Program-made: the position numbers and the translations under genes
Origin: Candidatus Borrarchaeum weybense
GTDB taxonomy: Archaea > Asgardarchaeota > Sifarchaeia > Borrarchaeales > Borrarchaeaceae
Direction of reading: 5' to 3'
Length of the DNA: 64,000 nt
NCBI GenBank assembly: GCA_019057385.1
Contig: JAHQJS010000004.1
Location: 450,118-514,117, forward strand
The notes under the pieces: generated by a model
The model's input: only the letters and a program-made list of their open reading frames with translations
Database searches by the model: none
What the model was told of the DNA's origin: nothing
Shown here: positions 37,994 through 46,324 of the stretch, in pieces
Numbering within the stretch: position 1 is the stretch's first letter
Layout: the number at the start of each line of letters is the position of its first letter

Positions 37994-38770
37994 ATGCGGG
38001 ACAAAGATCTGAAGCTGTTGGAGGACGACTTGTTAGTCCTATGTTTAGATAATTGCAGTATATATCTGTTTTCGGATGATCGTCACTATACTGATAGTTG
38101 CAGATCAAACTTAATAGCCATAGATTCACCAGGAAAGACATCCACTTGGTACGCATGTCGATTAAAAGTGGGATCACGAACTTTTATGCGAATAACAAAA
38201 CAAGCATGCGCCAAAAAACTATTAGAAGAGCGGCGTGTTATGCGACATCATTCGTTCGTAAGACTTCTAGAACTCACCCCCTTAGGAGAAAAGACTGCAA
38301 AACGCTTGAAAGCTGAAAGAAATGATGAATTTCCTGAACCCGAAGAAGATCCCCTCATAAAAGTTCGAGTACGATCGCACAGTCCTCACGCTCAAGAAGA
38401 GCCAATACTTGTTATGAAAGAAAAGTGCCTATCCTCATTAATAGCTGTAACCATATTACGAGAAAAAACTGATAACGAAGAATACATAATCACAAAAAGC
38501 GATACAATTGTTGTCACAATAAGAGATGCAGAACTTCCCGAAGGAAAGGATCGAAAAGTCTTAGTGAAGGGTATTGAACTAAAACCTTCGCTTTATGAGC
38601 GGATCAAAAGATTGGTTCTGATAACGTTAAACGATGAAGACCTTCAATTTAGTTTTGTACCACATACACCGCTTCCTTATGAATTCTCTAACGTAAAAAA
38701 GTTAAGAACAAATCTGGCGCAAAAAATGCTCAAACAGTGGAATTGTTTCAAAAAAACGTCTTGTTCGTAA
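37994..38770 (+). CDS. winged-helix regulator, paralogue 2 of 3
   Basis: 258 residues with the same architecture as the first: an N-terminal winged helix (LKVGSRTFMRITKQACAKKLLEERRVMRHHS, then LLELTPLGEKTAKRL) and the shared C-terminal domain (YIITKSDTIVVTIRDAEL, KVLVKGIELKPSLYERIKRLVLITL). ATG start at 37994 without a good SD. The recognition helix is richer in Cys and Arg than in paralogue 1. Likely co-transcribed with paralogue 1. Domain function unknown; the C-terminal part is probably the sensing or oligomerising half. Confidence 0.75.
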   Translation: MRDKDLKLLEDDLLVLCLDNCSIYLFSDDRHYTDSCRSNLIAIDSPGKTSTWYACRLKVGSRTFMRITKQACAKKLLEERRVMRHHSFVRLLELTPLGEKTAKRLKAERNDEFPEPEEDPLIKVRVRSHSPHAQEEPILVMKEKCLSSLIAVTILREKTDNEEYIITKSDTIVVTIRDAELPEGKDRKVLVKGIELKPSLYERIKRLVLITLNDEDLQFSFVPHTPLPYEFSNVKKLRTNLAQKMLKQWNCFKKTSCS

Positions 38771-38857
38771 TCTGTCAGCATAATCATGTCATAAAAGAAT
38801 ATTTTAAGTATGCTACTACCCATAATCTGTTCATAGAGACACATATAGGCGGATTTT

Positions 38858-39787
38858 ATGACTGATTCCTCAAGTGTTCCTTCAAGGAAGGGGGGTGCCG
38901 TGGATCACCCCGAATTGTCGATGATCGGGTGCCTGTGTTCCCGCGTCGGGCTAACTCAACCATCCGTGAGGACAGAAGCTCCGTCCGTAAGGGGGGAGTA
39001 GTTCACGACTGATCATTTATCACCATTAGAAGATCAATTTCTTGTTCTTTTACTAGATAATGCAAGCATTTTTCCGCAATTTGACCGCTGGGATATCATT
39101 AGCTCAGAACTCCCACGAGGAAAACTAATTTTCTGGTATGCTGGAAAACTTCACATAGGAACAAAAACACTTCTAAAAACAATGCGACGTCTTAACAAAA
39201 AAGAGTTAATTAAAAGGCAGGATTGTGTAAGAAGAAGTGCTTCAGTAATGCGATATATACTAACAAAGAAAGGAAAAGAAGTTGCAACTCAAATTAAGAC
39301 AAGATGCAACGAAGATAGCTGTGTGAAGCCTCCTAAGGATTGCTTCATCAAGGTATTAACAACGATGTACGGATGCGAGGGTATAGAACAGCCACTTTTC
39401 TCAATAAAGCAGAAGCAGATAACACCGATTAAAGATGTTACAATGAAAAAAGAATTCACAGAGAGTGCAGAGTTCGTTATTACGCGTGGAGATACTCTTA
39501 TTGTAACAATAAGAAAGAAACACAAAAAAAGCGACGAGCATGAAATACTCATAAAAGGTCTTGCTTGTGACTTTGAGTTATTTGAGAAGGCAAAACGTTA
39601 TGCACTTGTTTTTTTGCAGCAGAGAGGTGAATACAATGAAAATCACTTGTCTTATAAATTTGTCTCTCTAATACCTCTCCCGGAGTCATATCTTTCACAT
39701 AAAAATTCCTTTCAGAAGAAAACTAAGAACATGCTCAAAGAATGGAGAGACCATACCTTAAGTCACCTACAGAAAAAAACGGACTGA
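38858..39787 (+). pseudogene. winged-helix regulator, paralogue 3, interrupted near its start
   Basis: Reading from ATG at 38858 gives MTD, then 49 foreign codons ending in an in-frame TAG (38999-39001), then the same frame resumes as TDHLSPLEDQFLVLLLDNASIF and continues to 39787. Without the insert the gene would encode 260 residues, matching its paralogues (257 and 258). The winged helix (LHIGTKTLLKTMRRLNKKELIKR) and shared C-terminal domain (EFVITRGDTLIVTIRKK) are intact. Translation might restart at ATG 39182, but that would lose half of the winged helix. Therefore probably a recently broken gene. Confidence 0.75.
38867..39006 (+). mobile_element. 140-bp TnpB-type right-end / omega-RNA mini-element
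   Basis: An insert of 140 bases flanked by GACTGAT on both sides (38860-38866 and 39007-39013). It has a perfect hairpin TTCCTT-C-AAGGAA at its left and ends in the block GAAGCTCCGTCCGTAAGG...GGAGTAGTTCAC, the usual 3' end of IS605/TnpB elements where the guide-RNA scaffold lies. Its reading frame resembles a TnpB C terminus (TEAPSVRGE). There is no transposase or TnpB body, so it is a non-autonomous remnant. IS605-type insertion would not make a 7-base duplication; either that repeat is chance or another mechanism acted. Confidence 0.65.
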
Positions 39788-39803
39788 CAAAAGCACCTTC
39801 CCT

Positions 39804-41699
39804 TTAGAAAGCTGCTGCCAACATCTCGTTGATGTGTGTCACTATATCTTTCCAATTTTGTACCTCTAACACCCTTCCGTTTTTAGCAAGTTGTTTGGCA
39901 AACCAAGGTCTGCCCTGCGGGATATAGAACACATTAACTTGATCAAAGAAATTCACAACATCCCTAGGATCTTCCCCATGCGTCCAGACACAATCTGAAA
40001 TCAAAAACACAATTTTTTTTGGCGCATTTGTGCGTGTAAACTCATCTAAGGAAACTTCTAAAGCCCCTCTGATGTCTGTCAACATTGTGTGGCGAAGTGA
40101 GACGATATTAGTAACAACTCTATCAATTTGTCTTTCCTGATTTAATCCTTTTAACAGATACTGATCTGTATTATAAGCAATTACACCAAAGTTGTCATGT
40201 TTGCGATTCATTGCATATGAAAGAATAGATGCGATAAGGATAGCTATCTCGATTTTCTCGCCTCTCATCGATTCAGAACAATCAACAAGGAGCATAGCCC
40301 CTCTACTAGTTGTTTCTCGTGATCTGACAATAAAATCTTCTTCTTTGGGATATACCTCTTGTACTAGATTTTCAATTGTACGCTCAATATCGAGATCGTC
40401 ATCTCCATTAAACTTGTGAGGTCGTAAACGTCCTTCACGTCTTCCAAAAGGAGTAGCTCTAAGTGCACGCTTTAGAGCAACTTGCAATGATAATACTCTT
40501 GCCAATTGTTTCATATATTCCCTTGGTTGTCGTTTATGATATTCTATCCCGTCTGATGCGCTGTGAGTCGGGTGTGAATCGAATGTCACAAGATTTTTTG
40601 CGTTCAATCCTGCAGGATGAGCCTCTCCAGAGACATTTTCAGAGGTCTTTTCAAGAGGAATTGGATATGCTGTACCTTCTATTTCTTCTGGAATTGCAAC
40701 ATTGATTTCTTCCATATCATCTTCTTCATCTTCGGGTGCTTGACTTTTTTTTTCAGGAAATAATTCTTTTTCTAATTCATCTTCTTCGCGATGTTCTTCT
40801 TTTTTTTCATCTCCTTCTCCTGGTCCTTCTGTGTCAATTTCACTTTGAAGTTCCTCAAAAATTGAGGAGATTATCTCGTAAATTATTTCCTCTTCTGATT
40901 TGTTCGATGTAGGGGCTGGCCAAATTTTTAAGCGTAAGGAAACGATAGCAGCGTCGAGTAAATCTTCAAAGGTGTAGTTATCTTTTGCCCCATTCATTAT
41001 CAACTGAATAAAATCGATTGCACCTCTTATACTTGCACCTGCTTTTAGATCTGGATGTTTTCTACTTCTTTGTATGATTTCAACTGCTAGATCAATTAGC
41101 CATTCATCTTTGCATTGCGTGTTAACTTTAACTATTTGTATTTCTTCTTCTTTGGACTGATATAACATTTTTAGACTTACGAACCGATCTAAAACCCCTC
41201 GGCTAATGCGCGAGACTCCAATATCGTCCAAGGGGTTTTGAGTCGCCACCACCGAGAAATTTGCATTAGCATTTACGTTTCCATAACGCGGAATATCCAT
41301 TGTCTTTTCACTAAGTGAAACAAGTAACACATTAAGTGTTTCAGGCGGTGCTCTATTGATTTCCTCTATGTAAAGTATACCTCCCTCTTCCATGGCTTTA
41401 GCCAATGGACCTTTTCGAAAATTCTCTTTTTTATAACCTGTCTGCAATACTGCTGAGGGATCAAAATGTCCGATCAACTTGGGTACGGTCAAATCTTCAT
41501 TGCCTTCTACGAAATAAAATGGGACATCTAAAATTTCGCTAAAATTCCTAAGTATGGTTGTTTTTGAAGTTCCTGGTGCCCCCTCAAGAAGAACTGCCTT
41601 ATCGGCAGCTAATGCACTTAATATAAGGCGAATTTCTTTTCGTCTTCCTACGATTTGTGCACAAACTCTACCGAATACGTCATTTACGTCAATGTCCAT
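39804..41699 (-). CDS. MoxR-type AAA ATPase fused to VWA domain
   Basis: About 631 residues. The N-terminal MoxR/RavA-like AAA+ module has Walker A GAPGTSKT, Walker B ILYIEEIN and an arginine finger region after GVLDRF. A charged acidic linker (about 290-420) follows, then a C-terminal von Willebrand A domain with MIDAS motif DCSESM, a Thr in MLTDIRGAL and the Asp in ISDCVWTHGED. Usually MoxR and VWA are separate neighbouring genes acting as a metal- or cofactor-inserting chaperone pair; the fused form resembles ChlI-ChlD of magnesium chelatase. The ATG at 41699 is preferred over TTG 41741 because the TATA box is too close to the latter. Confidence 0.85.
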   Translation of the reverse strand: MDIDVNDVFGRVCAQIVGRRKEIRLILSALAADKAVLLEGAPGTSKTTILRNFSEILDVPFYFVEGNEDLTVPKLIGHFDPSAVLQTGYKKENFRKGPLAKAMEEGGILYIEEINRAPPETLNVLLVSLSEKTMDIPRYGNVNANANFSVVATQNPLDDIGVSRISRGVLDRFVSLKMLYQSKEEEIQIVKVNTQCKDEWLIDLAVEIIQRSRKHPDLKAGASIRGAIDFIQLIMNGAKDNYTFEDLLDAAIVSLRLKIWPAPTSNKSEEEIIYEIISSIFEELQSEIDTEGPGEGDEKKEEHREEDELEKELFPEKKSQAPEDEEDDMEEINVAIPEEIEGTAYPIPLEKTSENVSGEAHPAGLNAKNLVTFDSHPTHSASDGIEYHKRQPREYMKQLARVLSLQVALKRALRATPFGRREGRLRPHKFNGDDDLDIERTIENLVQEVYPKEEDFIVRSRETTSRGAMLLVDCSESMRGEKIEIAILIASILSYAMNRKHDNFGVIAYNTDQYLLKGLNQERQIDRVVTNIVSLRHTMLTDIRGALEVSLDEFTRTNAPKKIVFLISDCVWTHGEDPRDVVNFFDQVNVFYIPQGRPWFAKQLAKNGRVLEVQNWKDIVTHINEMLAAAF

Positions 41700-41749
41700 A
41701 AGCGCAACACCAACTGCTGTAATTTTGTTTAGATGCCACAAAGCGCTAC

Positions 41750-41758
41750 TATATAATA
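41750..41758 (-). promoter_or_regulatory. TATA box of MoxR-VWA gene
   Basis: TTATTATAT-like run on the minus strand, about 50 bases before the ATG at 41699, allowing a transcript start near 41725. Confidence 0.4.
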
Positions 41759-42027
41759 ATCTCTAAAAGGTAACGACTTCTAAATTTTCTTTTAAGTGAA
41801 TTGATTAATCATGCTATCTGAGGAAATATTCACTTTAAAATTGTTTGCTTTCGTGTATGAACTAAAATGATACTACACATATGACTTCCTCTTTTTGAAA
41901 CTTCCTTTGGTCGCTAATCACTCATTCACCCGTTGTTCTCCAGTTGTATCTTTTTTGAAATCTCTATACTACTCACAGATAACTTTTTACCTGCTGCGGG
42001 TTCTGAGACTGCTTGTAAGCATATAAA

Positions 42028-42042
42028 ACTGTAAAAAACAGT
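42028..42042. promoter_or_regulatory. inverted repeat upstream of DUF362 gene
   Basis: ACTGT and ACAGT separated by five A, about 30 bases upstream of the TATA box. It is followed by CTGCGGG, which also occurs once near 41993. Possible operator site. Confidence 0.3.
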
Positions 42043-42072
42043 ATATTTAAAAACTGCGGGGAATGTTGCATA

Positions 42073-42082
42073 GTATATATAA
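42073..42082 (+). promoter_or_regulatory. TATA box of DUF362 gene
   Basis: GTATATATAA-like sequence about 52-60 bases before the ATG at 42134, which would put the transcript start near 42105 with a short SD-containing leader. Confidence 0.5.
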
Positions 42083-42133
42083 GCCAATCATTATGTCATA
42101 TTGCTTCTAAAAATAAAACACGAGGTAATAGAA

Positions 42134-43417
42134 ATGCCTAAAGTTAAAGTGTCGATAGCTAAAGCAGATAATTATGAAGAGGCGCAAACCGGTATCCGAG
42201 CTGTGATGGAGCCTTTAGGAGGCTTTGGTGCATTTATCAAGGACGGTCAGAGCGTCTGGCTCAAACCTAATATGGTGCGTCCACTACCAAACGTTCCTGC
42301 GCTTACAGATGCGCGCTTCATGGCGGCTCTAATTAGAGAAATAAAAGAACAAACAGATCCCTCCAGAATTGTCGTTGCAGATGCACCCTACAGAGGATAT
42401 CCTGGGGTGAAGGCCTTTAATTTTGAGGGAGAGTACAGCGGTTTAAAGATGAAAGAGACGTGTGAAAAGGAAGGTGCCGAGGTCATTTACCTGGATGAAT
42501 ACAAATGGGAGAAGGTCGAAATCCCAAGTGCCAAAGTACTTAAGGAAGCCGAGTTTTCCAAACTTCGCAACGAGGTAGATGTCATTATCAACGTTCCTAA
42601 ACTGAAGACCCATGTGCAACCAGGTATCACCGTAGCGCTAAAGAATTGGCATGGTTTCATCAGTTGGCCTTATCGCAGATTATGGCATGCAGATAACCTC
42701 AGCCAGAAGTTGGTTGATATATTCAAAGGTCCTGGTGCGATGCCTGCTTTGAACATAGTAGATGGTATAATCGGTGTTCATGAATTTGGTCCATCAATTG
42801 CAGGCCTACCTTATGATTCAAAGACGATAATAGCCAGTCCAGATCCCGTTGCAACCGATGCAGTCGCATCTTACATGATGGGCTGGGATGACCCGTTTCA
42901 GGTGGAAATGGTTAGAATTGGTCACTACGATGGTGTTGGCGTTGGAGATCTTAATGAAATTGAGATTGTTGGAGAGCCAATTTTTCAATTTGAAGATTGG
43001 ATTCGTCCCAATATGGATCTCATCGCAGTATATCCTAATGTCAATGTAATAGTTGGTGGTCTTTGTGCTGGATGCAAATCGCGAGTAAAATTTGCGATGG
43101 AAAACATTTTGAAACGAGGACTTTGGGAAGAATACTTCGAGAAGCACGGCCCCCTTACAATAGTATGTGGAGTTGGCGCACGTTTGCCAGAGCCAAGCGA
43201 AGATGTGTGGTACGTAGGGGATTGCACACAATTTGGTCAGAAATGGGACGAAGAGGGAAATCCACGATTTGCCTGGGATGAAGAAACGGTTGCAGAACGT
43301 AGAAAGTTACTCGAAGATCCTAAAGCGGTATGGTTTAGAGGCTGCCCCGTATGGTTCACGGCTCTCTCGGATGAAATCAAAGAACGAGTAAGGAAAGCAG
43401 CAGAAGCAGAAGCCTAA
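42134..43417 (+). CDS. DUF362 family protein without ferredoxin insert
   Basis: 427 residues. The DUF362 pattern is clear: WLKPNMVRPLPNVPALTD, IVVADAPYRGYPG, DVIINVPKLKTHVQPGITVALKNWHG and SPDPVATDAVASYMMGWD. Unlike the two other DUF362 proteins in the window it lacks the 4Fe-4S motifs in the middle, but has CAGC and later single cysteines (GDCTQFG, FRGCPVW) in the C-terminal third. Family function is not established. GAGG lies 9 bases before ATG 42134, preferred to a TTG 33 bases earlier. Single-gene transcript, convergent with the AIR-synthase-like gene. Confidence 0.82.
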   Translation: MPKVKVSIAKADNYEEAQTGIRAVMEPLGGFGAFIKDGQSVWLKPNMVRPLPNVPALTDARFMAALIREIKEQTDPSRIVVADAPYRGYPGVKAFNFEGEYSGLKMKETCEKEGAEVIYLDEYKWEKVEIPSAKVLKEAEFSKLRNEVDVIINVPKLKTHVQPGITVALKNWHGFISWPYRRLWHADNLSQKLVDIFKGPGAMPALNIVDGIIGVHEFGPSIAGLPYDSKTIIASPDPVATDAVASYMMGWDDPFQVEMVRIGHYDGVGVGDLNEIEIVGEPIFQFEDWIRPNMDLIAVYPNVNVIVGGLCAGCKSRVKFAMENILKRGLWEEYFEKHGPLTIVCGVGARLPEPSEDVWYVGDCTQFGQKWDEEGNPRFAWDEETVAERRKLLEDPKAVWFRGCPVWFTALSDEIKERVRKAAEAEA

Positions 43418-43464
43418 CTCTCTTTTTTGCTACATTACCCTCTTTTTTATTTCATATTTTTCAA
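43418..43464. terminator. T-rich bidirectional terminator region
   Basis: Short gap between two convergent genes with three runs of five or six T; serves at least the plus-strand DUF362 gene. Confidence 0.4.
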
Positions 43465-44454
43465 CTATCGATCCCAAGGTTTAATCCCAGTAATGGCATC
43501 CTTAGTAAAGTCGAATACAGTTGATTTTTCCTTTCCGTCAGTTATGACTAATTGTTTATCTTCAGTTATTTCCCCAACAACTGCCGCTGCAATATTCTGT
43601 TTCTTAAAAATAGTTAACGCTTGTTTTGCCAAGTTTGGGTGCGTTGTAAGTAAATAACCGAACCCTGGGTTGACTCTCAGCCAATCTTCTAAAGAGATCG
43701 AATCTGGCTTTGGAACGTTCCTGACATCCACCAGTGCCCCAGTCCCCGCTACTTCAAGCATCATTCCTAATGTTCCTATAATCCCAGGCATGCTCACATC
43801 TTTACAAGAGGTAGCTAACTTGAGATGTGCAATAGTTGTAATCGTCTCAAAATTCTTTCGAACGACATCTGGATCTTTAAATGAAGTATTATCAAAGCCA
43901 GTAAAGAGTGTTTCCTTTCCATCTGTATCGATGGTTACAATAAGAACATCACCAGGTCTTGAACCATGAGAATACAGAATTTCATCTTTTTTTGCTGCAC
44001 CAATCGTTGAACAATCAAGTGAGGGACTCGGGGCGTCCGGAATGATATGTCCTCCTAATATTGGACATCTAAATATCTCTGATCCCTTCTTAAGACCGTG
44101 CATAATTTCTGCTAACGTTTCCTCGTTGTTAAAACTGATGACGCTTAAGAAGCCAAGTGGCTTACCACCCATAGCATAGATGTCCTTCACGTTAACTACA
44201 ACACAAAAATATCCGGCATCTCTTGGATGTTTTTCAACAAACTGAGATCGCATGGCATCGTTCGTAAAAAGTACAACGTCATTTTGTCCGAGTTCTCGCA
44301 AATTTATTGCAGCAGAATCTTCTCCGTATGCTTCAAGCACGTAATTATTCTTTAACTTAGAGCCTAGAATCTCTGTTATTTTTTGAATTGGTTTTTTGCG
44401 TATAATACCCTCATTAAGCCTAAGATTCTTCGCTAATTCGTCCAAGTCAGTCAT
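43465..44454 (-). CDS. AIR synthase-related protein, methanogenesis marker 2-like
   Basis: 329 residues of the PurM/SelD/ThiL/HypE ATP-binding superfamily. The N-terminal half has GEDSAAI, NVKDIYAMGGKPLG and GGHIIPDAPSPSLDCSTIG. The C-terminal half has GTLGMMLEVAGTGALVDV and a final small domain. The pattern is closest to the methanogenesis marker protein 2 group, which occurs in methanogens and related archaea and has no proven reaction; selenophosphate or thiamine enzymes are less likely because the N-terminal Cys/Sec or Lys signature of SelD is absent. AGGGAG precedes the ATG. Confidence 0.75.
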   Translation of the reverse strand: MTDLDELAKNLRLNEGIIRKKPIQKITEILGSKLKNNYVLEAYGEDSAAINLRELGQNDVVLFTNDAMRSQFVEKHPRDAGYFCVVVNVKDIYAMGGKPLGFLSVISFNNEETLAEIMHGLKKGSEIFRCPILGGHIIPDAPSPSLDCSTIGAAKKDEILYSHGSRPGDVLIVTIDTDGKETLFTGFDNTSFKDPDVVRKNFETITTIAHLKLATSCKDVSMPGIIGTLGMMLEVAGTGALVDVRNVPKPDSISLEDWLRVNPGFGYLLTTHPNLAKQALTIFKKQNIAAAVVGEITEDKQLVITDGKEKSTVFDFTKDAITGIKPWDR

Positions 44455-44595
44455 ATTTGTTAACTCCCTGAGATCTTATGGGAAATTTCGTTTTTTATAG
44501 GATATCTAACTCTCTTTTCTCTTGTGGCTCTTTCTTACGAAAGATTCATAAAGCTGATGTTAGGGATAGGATGTGCTCTAAAGGAGGAAACGCCT

Positions 44596-45984
44596 ATTCG
44601 GATCAAAATCTCTTCAATTTTTATAATTATTCTTCTTTGCGTCTCAGTAGCAGTTCTATGTTTGCCCGTTAAAGCCGATACAAATGCCAACAACTCCTTG
44701 TTTGTGACAGGGTTACAAGGAGATTCGAACCTTATCAATAGTTACTATGTGTATGTAAATGATACACACCCCTCTTTTTCAGTAAAAGTTGATGTAAAAT
44801 GGTGGAAAGGTTCAACTGAATCAAATATGAGGATTACAGTAGAAAAACCTGGTGGAACCCTTTACAAGCAGGAAGAAGTGTCATATGGGACTACAGGTCT
44901 TATTGAACTATTAGTTAAAGCAAAGCAAGTTGGGGTATGGGAGGTAAGAATTGAATGCCTAAAAGCAGCTCCAGGTGACTTATTAGTCGGATATTCGCTT
45001 AATGTCCCTGAATTGGACGGAAAAATATGGGCTGATGATCTTTGGATTTCTAATGAAGAAGGAGATGCTTTTGAATACTGGTTGGAAGTACATCGCTTCC
45101 TTGAAGGAAAAAGTTTTACACTAAATGTATTAAATGTAGATAGTCAAGGAAGAGTAGATTTACTCTTTCCAACAGGAAAATTAGCAGAACGTATGCAAAT
45201 TCAACCTACTGAAAATGAGTGGAGTGCAACACAAGAAGTTCTCCATGAAGAAGGAGGTTTCTGGAAACTTCGCTTCGATGCTAATTGGCAGGCAGCACAC
45301 ATCACTGTGATAGACCAGAATGAGGATACACTTCGCCTCTTTCTTGCGACACAGAATGATATTCCTCCACGACCGGGCCCTGTATTATTCAATTACGTAC
45401 AGGAACTAAAACTCACACAGGCAGAGCCATCAAAAATTACACTTGACATTTATAACGGTATCTCTGCCAGTTTTTATGTCATAGTAAGAACGAGCGGAGT
45501 AGGATTTACAGCTACTTCGCAAGAGATCTATATCGTGCCTGGTACAAATGTGGTATTTATTGACACATTGTTTTTGCCCTCATCACCTTATGAATGGGGG
45601 AATAGGATCCTAAAGATAGATTTAATAGTTCAAAGCACTTACATGGACAGCGTTCTCGTTCCGGTCGATGTACAAATCAACACATCTAATATCATGATAG
45701 GTTATGTTTCTCCAACGATAGTAATCTTGGCATTAGCGTCTCAACTGATTGTATATAAGAAAGAAATGGATGAAAGTGGTAAAAAGTTAAGAATCACTCG
45801 CTGTGTACTAGGCTTCTTAATGGCCGTCTTTGGGATCACTAATGCCTTTGGATTTGCTATCGCAGATGTAATCGTTCACAGCAGCCTAACATTTGGTGGA
45901 TACGTAACATTAGTAATCTCAGTAGCCACTACATTGCTTGGCTATCTTTGGCTACATCGCGGACTCACAGATCACTGGGTCTAA
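44596..45984 (+). CDS. exported membrane protein, apparent AUU start
   Basis: A signal peptide is obvious when read from ATT at 44596: RIKISSIFIIILLCVSVAVLCLPVKAD. AGGAGG (44582-44587) lies 8 bases before that ATT. The nearest canonical start is a GTG 72 bases upstream, which would add 24 residues that encode the SD itself. After the signal peptide comes an extracellular beta-rich region of about 350 residues. Three transmembrane helices follow near the C terminus (TIVILALASQLIVY, VLGFLMAVFGITNAFGFAIADVI, YVTLVISVATTLLGYLWL). No known domain recognised. Divergent from the AIR-synthase-like gene. Confidence 0.7.
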   Translation: MRIKISSIFIIILLCVSVAVLCLPVKADTNANNSLFVTGLQGDSNLINSYYVYVNDTHPSFSVKVDVKWWKGSTESNMRITVEKPGGTLYKQEEVSYGTTGLIELLVKAKQVGVWEVRIECLKAAPGDLLVGYSLNVPELDGKIWADDLWISNEEGDAFEYWLEVHRFLEGKSFTLNVLNVDSQGRVDLLFPTGKLAERMQIQPTENEWSATQEVLHEEGGFWKLRFDANWQAAHITVIDQNEDTLRLFLATQNDIPPRPGPVLFNYVQELKLTQAEPSKITLDIYNGISASFYVIVRTSGVGFTATSQEIYIVPGTNVVFIDTLFLPSSPYEWGNRILKIDLIVQSTYMDSVLVPVDVQINTSNIMIGYVSPTIVILALASQLIVYKKEMDESGKKLRITRCVLGFLMAVFGITNAFGFAIADVIVHSSLTFGGYVTLVISVATTLLGYLWLHRGLTDHWV

Positions 45985-46324
45985 CGCGACTTCTCTTATT
46001 TTTCTTTTCCATCTATAAAAAACGCTTGACTTGAATAAGACGGTTTCTATGGTAGCATCGTGAGATATTTAAGATGACAGTGACATAATCTATTCGTCTA
46101 ATAGCATACTTAGAAGTTATTATTCATAGTCTTTTAAGAAAAAAGAAAAACAATCTGATGTCATTATTACGCGCGCGAAAAGCCTTTAATGTGTCACCTG
46201 ATAAGAACGTCATATTAAAAGTTTAAAAGAGAAAGTAGCTATAATTGAAAAACAATATACTCAAAGTTTTGAGTAGGTTAATATCACAATCAGAAAATGA
46301 GATGAAGTATTCGGAGGATTAATT
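45985..46324 (+). other. non-coding gap before porGDAB
   Basis: About 340 bases. It holds the CGCGCGCG palindrome at 46170, a weak TATA-like AATATA near 46254, and the SD site GGAGG for porG. No gene seen. Confidence 0.4.
46170..46177. repeat. CGCGCGCG intergenic palindrome
   Basis: Third intergenic copy, in the porGDAB promoter region, within ACGCGCGCGA and preceded by TTATT. Confidence 0.5.

Noticed and set aside
38867..39006. CRISPR repeat or riboswitch
   Set aside because: Only one copy, and its end fits a TnpB right end far better. No CRISPR array occurs anywhere in the window.
37193..39006. A composite element from the hairpin at 37092 to the right end at 39006 carrying two winged-helix genes
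   Set aside because: The in-frame ATG-ACT-GAT before 38867 shows the small element inserted alone into the third gene; the first two paralogues are not its cargo.
42818..43231. 137-codon minus-strand frame
   Set aside because: Lies inside the DUF362 gene on the other strand and has no domain or SD.
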